Origin: an uncultured Collinsella sp.
GTDB taxonomy: Bacteria > Actinomycetota > Coriobacteriia > Coriobacteriales > Coriobacteriaceae
DNA: 60,376 nucleotides
Assembly: GCA_900540875.1 (NCBI GenBank)
Contig: UQHT01000014.1
Location: 1-60,376, forward strand
Direction of reading: 5' to 3'
Below, piece after piece: positions 59,014 through 60,376 of the stretch. Below the pieces are notes generated by a model, which saw only the letters and a program-made list of their open reading frames with translations, did not search any database and was not told where the DNA came from. Both the position numbers and the translations under genes were made by a program. The first letter of the stretch is position 1. Each line of letters starts with the position of its first letter.

Positions 59014-59439
59014 TTACTCAGCAGCCTCGGTGGTCTCGGCCTCGGCAGCGGCCTGGTCGACGGGAGCCTCTGCGGGAGCCTCGGCGGCCTGCTTGGCAGC
59101 CTCCTCGGCAAACTTAGCGGCACGCTTAGCCTTCTCGGCAGCCTTAGCCTCAGCGGCGGCCTTGCGAGCGGCCTCGGCCTCAGCAGCCTTGGCGGCCTTG
59201 GCAGCCTTGGCCTCCTCAGCCTTCTTGAGCTGGGCGGCAGCGGCGCCACCGAACTTGTCGGCGAAGCGCTGGACGCGTCCACCGGTGTCGACGAACTTCT
59301 GCTGGCCGGTGTAGAACGGGTGGCACTCGTTGCAAAGCTCGACCTTCATCTCGGACACGGTAGCGTGCGTCTTGAAGGTGTTGCCGCAAGAGCACGTCAC
59401 CGTGCACTCGACATACTGGGGATGGATACCCTGCTTCAT
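59014..59439 (-). CDS. rpmE: 50S ribosomal protein L31 with long Ala/Lys/Glu-rich extension
   Basis: A 141-residue protein. Residues 1-68 are L31 of the zinc-binding type, with CSCG and CNECHPFYTG. After GRVQRFADKFG, 70 residues of Ala, Lys and Glu follow in a pattern that should form a long helix. Typical L31 is about 70 residues. ATG 59439 follows AAGGAGTCCTACC. The reading frame is uninterrupted, so the extension is real in sequence. Confidence 0.93.
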   Translation of the reverse strand: MKQGIHPQYVECTVTCSCGNTFKTHATVSEMKVELCNECHPFYTGQQKFVDTGGRVQRFADKFGGAAAAQLKKAEEAKAAKAAKAAEAEAARKAAAEAKAAEKAKRAAKFAEEAAKQAAEAPAEAPVDQAAAEAETTEAAE

Positions 59440-59633
59440 GGTAGGACTCCTTATTAGTCAGGCGCTGGTTACCGATCAGCGCATAAGGCGTCTTGGTTTC
59501 CGACCAAGACAACAAACTCGGCTATGGTACCACGGCGCCGCGTGTCCCACAAAAGGTTCACGGTCTTTTCGGAACGACACGAATCTGACCCATCGAAACA
59601 CATCTCCACCGTTCCTTCAACTGGGAAAATGCC

Positions 59634-59664
59634 GTCCCCGGGGCCTGAGAAGGGCCCCGGGGAC
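59634..59664. terminator. Perfect GC-rich hairpin
   Basis: GTCCCCGGGGCC and GGCCCCGGGGAC form a 12-bp stem; ATTTTCCC follows on the minus strand. It is in the 59440-59806 gap, which also holds AACTGAAC/GTTCAGTT (59732-59750) and no gene. Confidence 0.65.
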
Positions 59665-59760
59665 GTTCGACTGACTGCGGGAACGGCCTTTCCGCTCAAT
59701 GTGTTCGGCTGAGATCGGAAATCAACCAAACTGAACTAGGTTCAGTTGACATGGTTAAAA

Positions 59761-59792
59761 ACGAGGGGCGACGCTTTTGCGTCGCCCCTCGT
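59761..59792 (-). terminator. Intrinsic terminator after the small secreted protein
   Basis: ACGAGGGGCGACGC and GCGTCGCCCCTCGT form a 14-bp stem and TTTTTA follows on the minus strand. Confidence 0.9.
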
Positions 59793-59806
59793 CCCAGCCG
59801 GTTGCT

Positions 59807-60151
59807 TTAGTTGTACACACGGTAGTTACACTTGAACTGGGTTATGTGTCCATAGTTTGAGCCGTACCAACCCGACGTATAGCTGATTGCCTTTGCGCCT
59901 AGATAGTCGTAGCCCTTGTTGTAGCGAAGCTGACGGTAGGTCGTGTCGTACTCTGCTACGTAAAACGTGTCTCCAGAGAAGGCTTTGTACCGGTCCTTAA
60001 CCGTCGAAGCCATGTACGCGGGTTCGACATCGCCTTTCTCCCCGTTGAGCGCATAGACGGGTGCCGCGATTCCGCATAAAGCCGTTGCCACGAGGATGGC
60101 GTAGACAGCCATGCGCGACGCATTGGACTTCAGCTGTTCAAATAGTTTCAT
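59807..60151 (-). CDS. Small secreted protein, possibly peptide-antibiotic related
   Basis: A 114-residue protein with an N-terminal signal peptide: basic start, hydrophobic AVYAILVATALCGIAAP, and a likely cleavage near VYA-LNG. The mature part of about 75 residues is rich in Tyr, Gly and Ser (SYTSGWYGSNYGH) with a single Cys. I do not recognise a family. ATG 60151 follows GGGAGGTGA and comes one base after the stop of an ABC ATPase gene, so the two are coupled. This gene order recalls bacteriocin or peptide export loci, but that is only inference. Confidence 0.75.
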   Translation of the reverse strand: MKLFEQLKSNASRMAVYAILVATALCGIAAPVYALNGEKGDVEPAYMASTVKDRYKAFSGDTFYVAEYDTTYRQLRYNKGYDYLGAKAISYTSGWYGSNYGHITQFKCNYRVYN

Positions 60152-60152
60152 G

Positions 60153-60376
60153 TCATTCACCTCCCTCGTATGTATCGAGGTATTCCTGCTTGAGCGTCTG
60201 CGAGGACGACTTGATCTTTTCCACGAGCGTGCCGGCCTCGATGAAGTAGAACGAGTTGGTGAGGTCTGCCAGGTCGTCGAGTAGATGGCTTGAAATGAGC
60301 ATGCTGCGTCCCCGCGCCACTTCGCTGCGCATCGCGTCGCAGGAGGTTTTCCGCTTTCCCGGATCGAGGCCGTTCA
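60153..60376 (-). CDS. ABC transporter ATP-binding protein, C-terminal part (cut by window edge)
   Basis: Only the last 74 codons lie in the window. The frame begins NGLDPGKR, matching the D-loop after Walker B, then MLISSHLLDDL with the H-loop histidine, and ends in YLDTYEGGE. The type resembles ATPases of drug- or bacteriocin-export ABC systems. It lies directly upstream of the small secreted protein. Confidence 0.88.
   Translation of the reverse strand, partial: NGLDPGKRKTSCDAMRSEVARGRSMLISSHLLDDLADLTNSFYFIEAGTLVEKIKSSSQTLKQEYLDTYEGGE

Overview
The window looks like chromosomal DNA of a Coriobacteriia anaerobe, most probably Collinsella or a close relative. This is inferred from the high GC content, the anaerobic redox genes ([FeFe]-hydrogenase, rubredoxin and flavoredoxin, gltBD), the frequent GTG/TTG starts with strong Shine-Dalgarno sites, and protein character. 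No 16S gene or other species marker is present. Most genes read leftward (minus strand).

Layout. 0-1.5 kb: an AT-rich, broken ABC exporter gene. 1.6-6 kb: a DUF1275 membrane protein, a YgiQ-type radical SAM protein, a CPBP protease and an orphan DinJ-type antitoxin. 6-12.1 kb: a leftward operon with a NuoF/GltD-like flavoprotein fusion, an [FeFe]-hydrogenase split by a one-base frameshift, and a NitT/TauT-type ABC importer whose permease and ATPase are fused. 12.3-17.1 kb: an alpha-glucoside PTS operon (EIIA, BglG-type antiterminator, EIIBC, GH4 6-phospho-alpha-glucosidase) behind a leader that can fold into two exclusive hairpins. 17.1-17.9 kb: a gene-free stretch with several leftward intrinsic terminators. 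17.9-24 kb: a DEAD-box helicase with a long RGG tail, then an FHA protein and a Ser/Thr kinase. 24.4-27.5 kb: a copper module (copA, copZ, csoR). 27.6-32 kb: a zinc-ribbon membrane protein, an amidohydrolase and two poorly known proteins. 32.3-38.5 kb: gltD and gltB. 39-42.3 kb: gpmA, an NRAMP transporter, rubredoxin and a flavin reductase. 42.5-49 kb: smpB, a TPR protein, tRNA-Glu and tRNA-Gln, an ArsC/Spx-like protein, VanZ, a serine recombinase and RNase R. 49-59.5 kb: ftsX and ftsE, split transketolase, YitT, prfB, secA and rpmE. The right edge holds a small secreted protein and the end of an ABC ATPase gene.

The most striking feature is a dispersed family of palindromes. Fifteen copies lie in six intergenic arrays between 20.4 and 41.4 kb. 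Each copy has arms close to TGTCTCGATCTGTAAC and its complement around a variable loop of about 27 nt, and copies in an array repeat every 80-82 bp. Arm variants are almost all CG to CA or TG changes. I do not recognise a described system for these arrays. Other structural findings are long hairpins at 21.8, 26.8, 38.6 and 51.4 kb and a second repeat family built around GGGACAGGTT.
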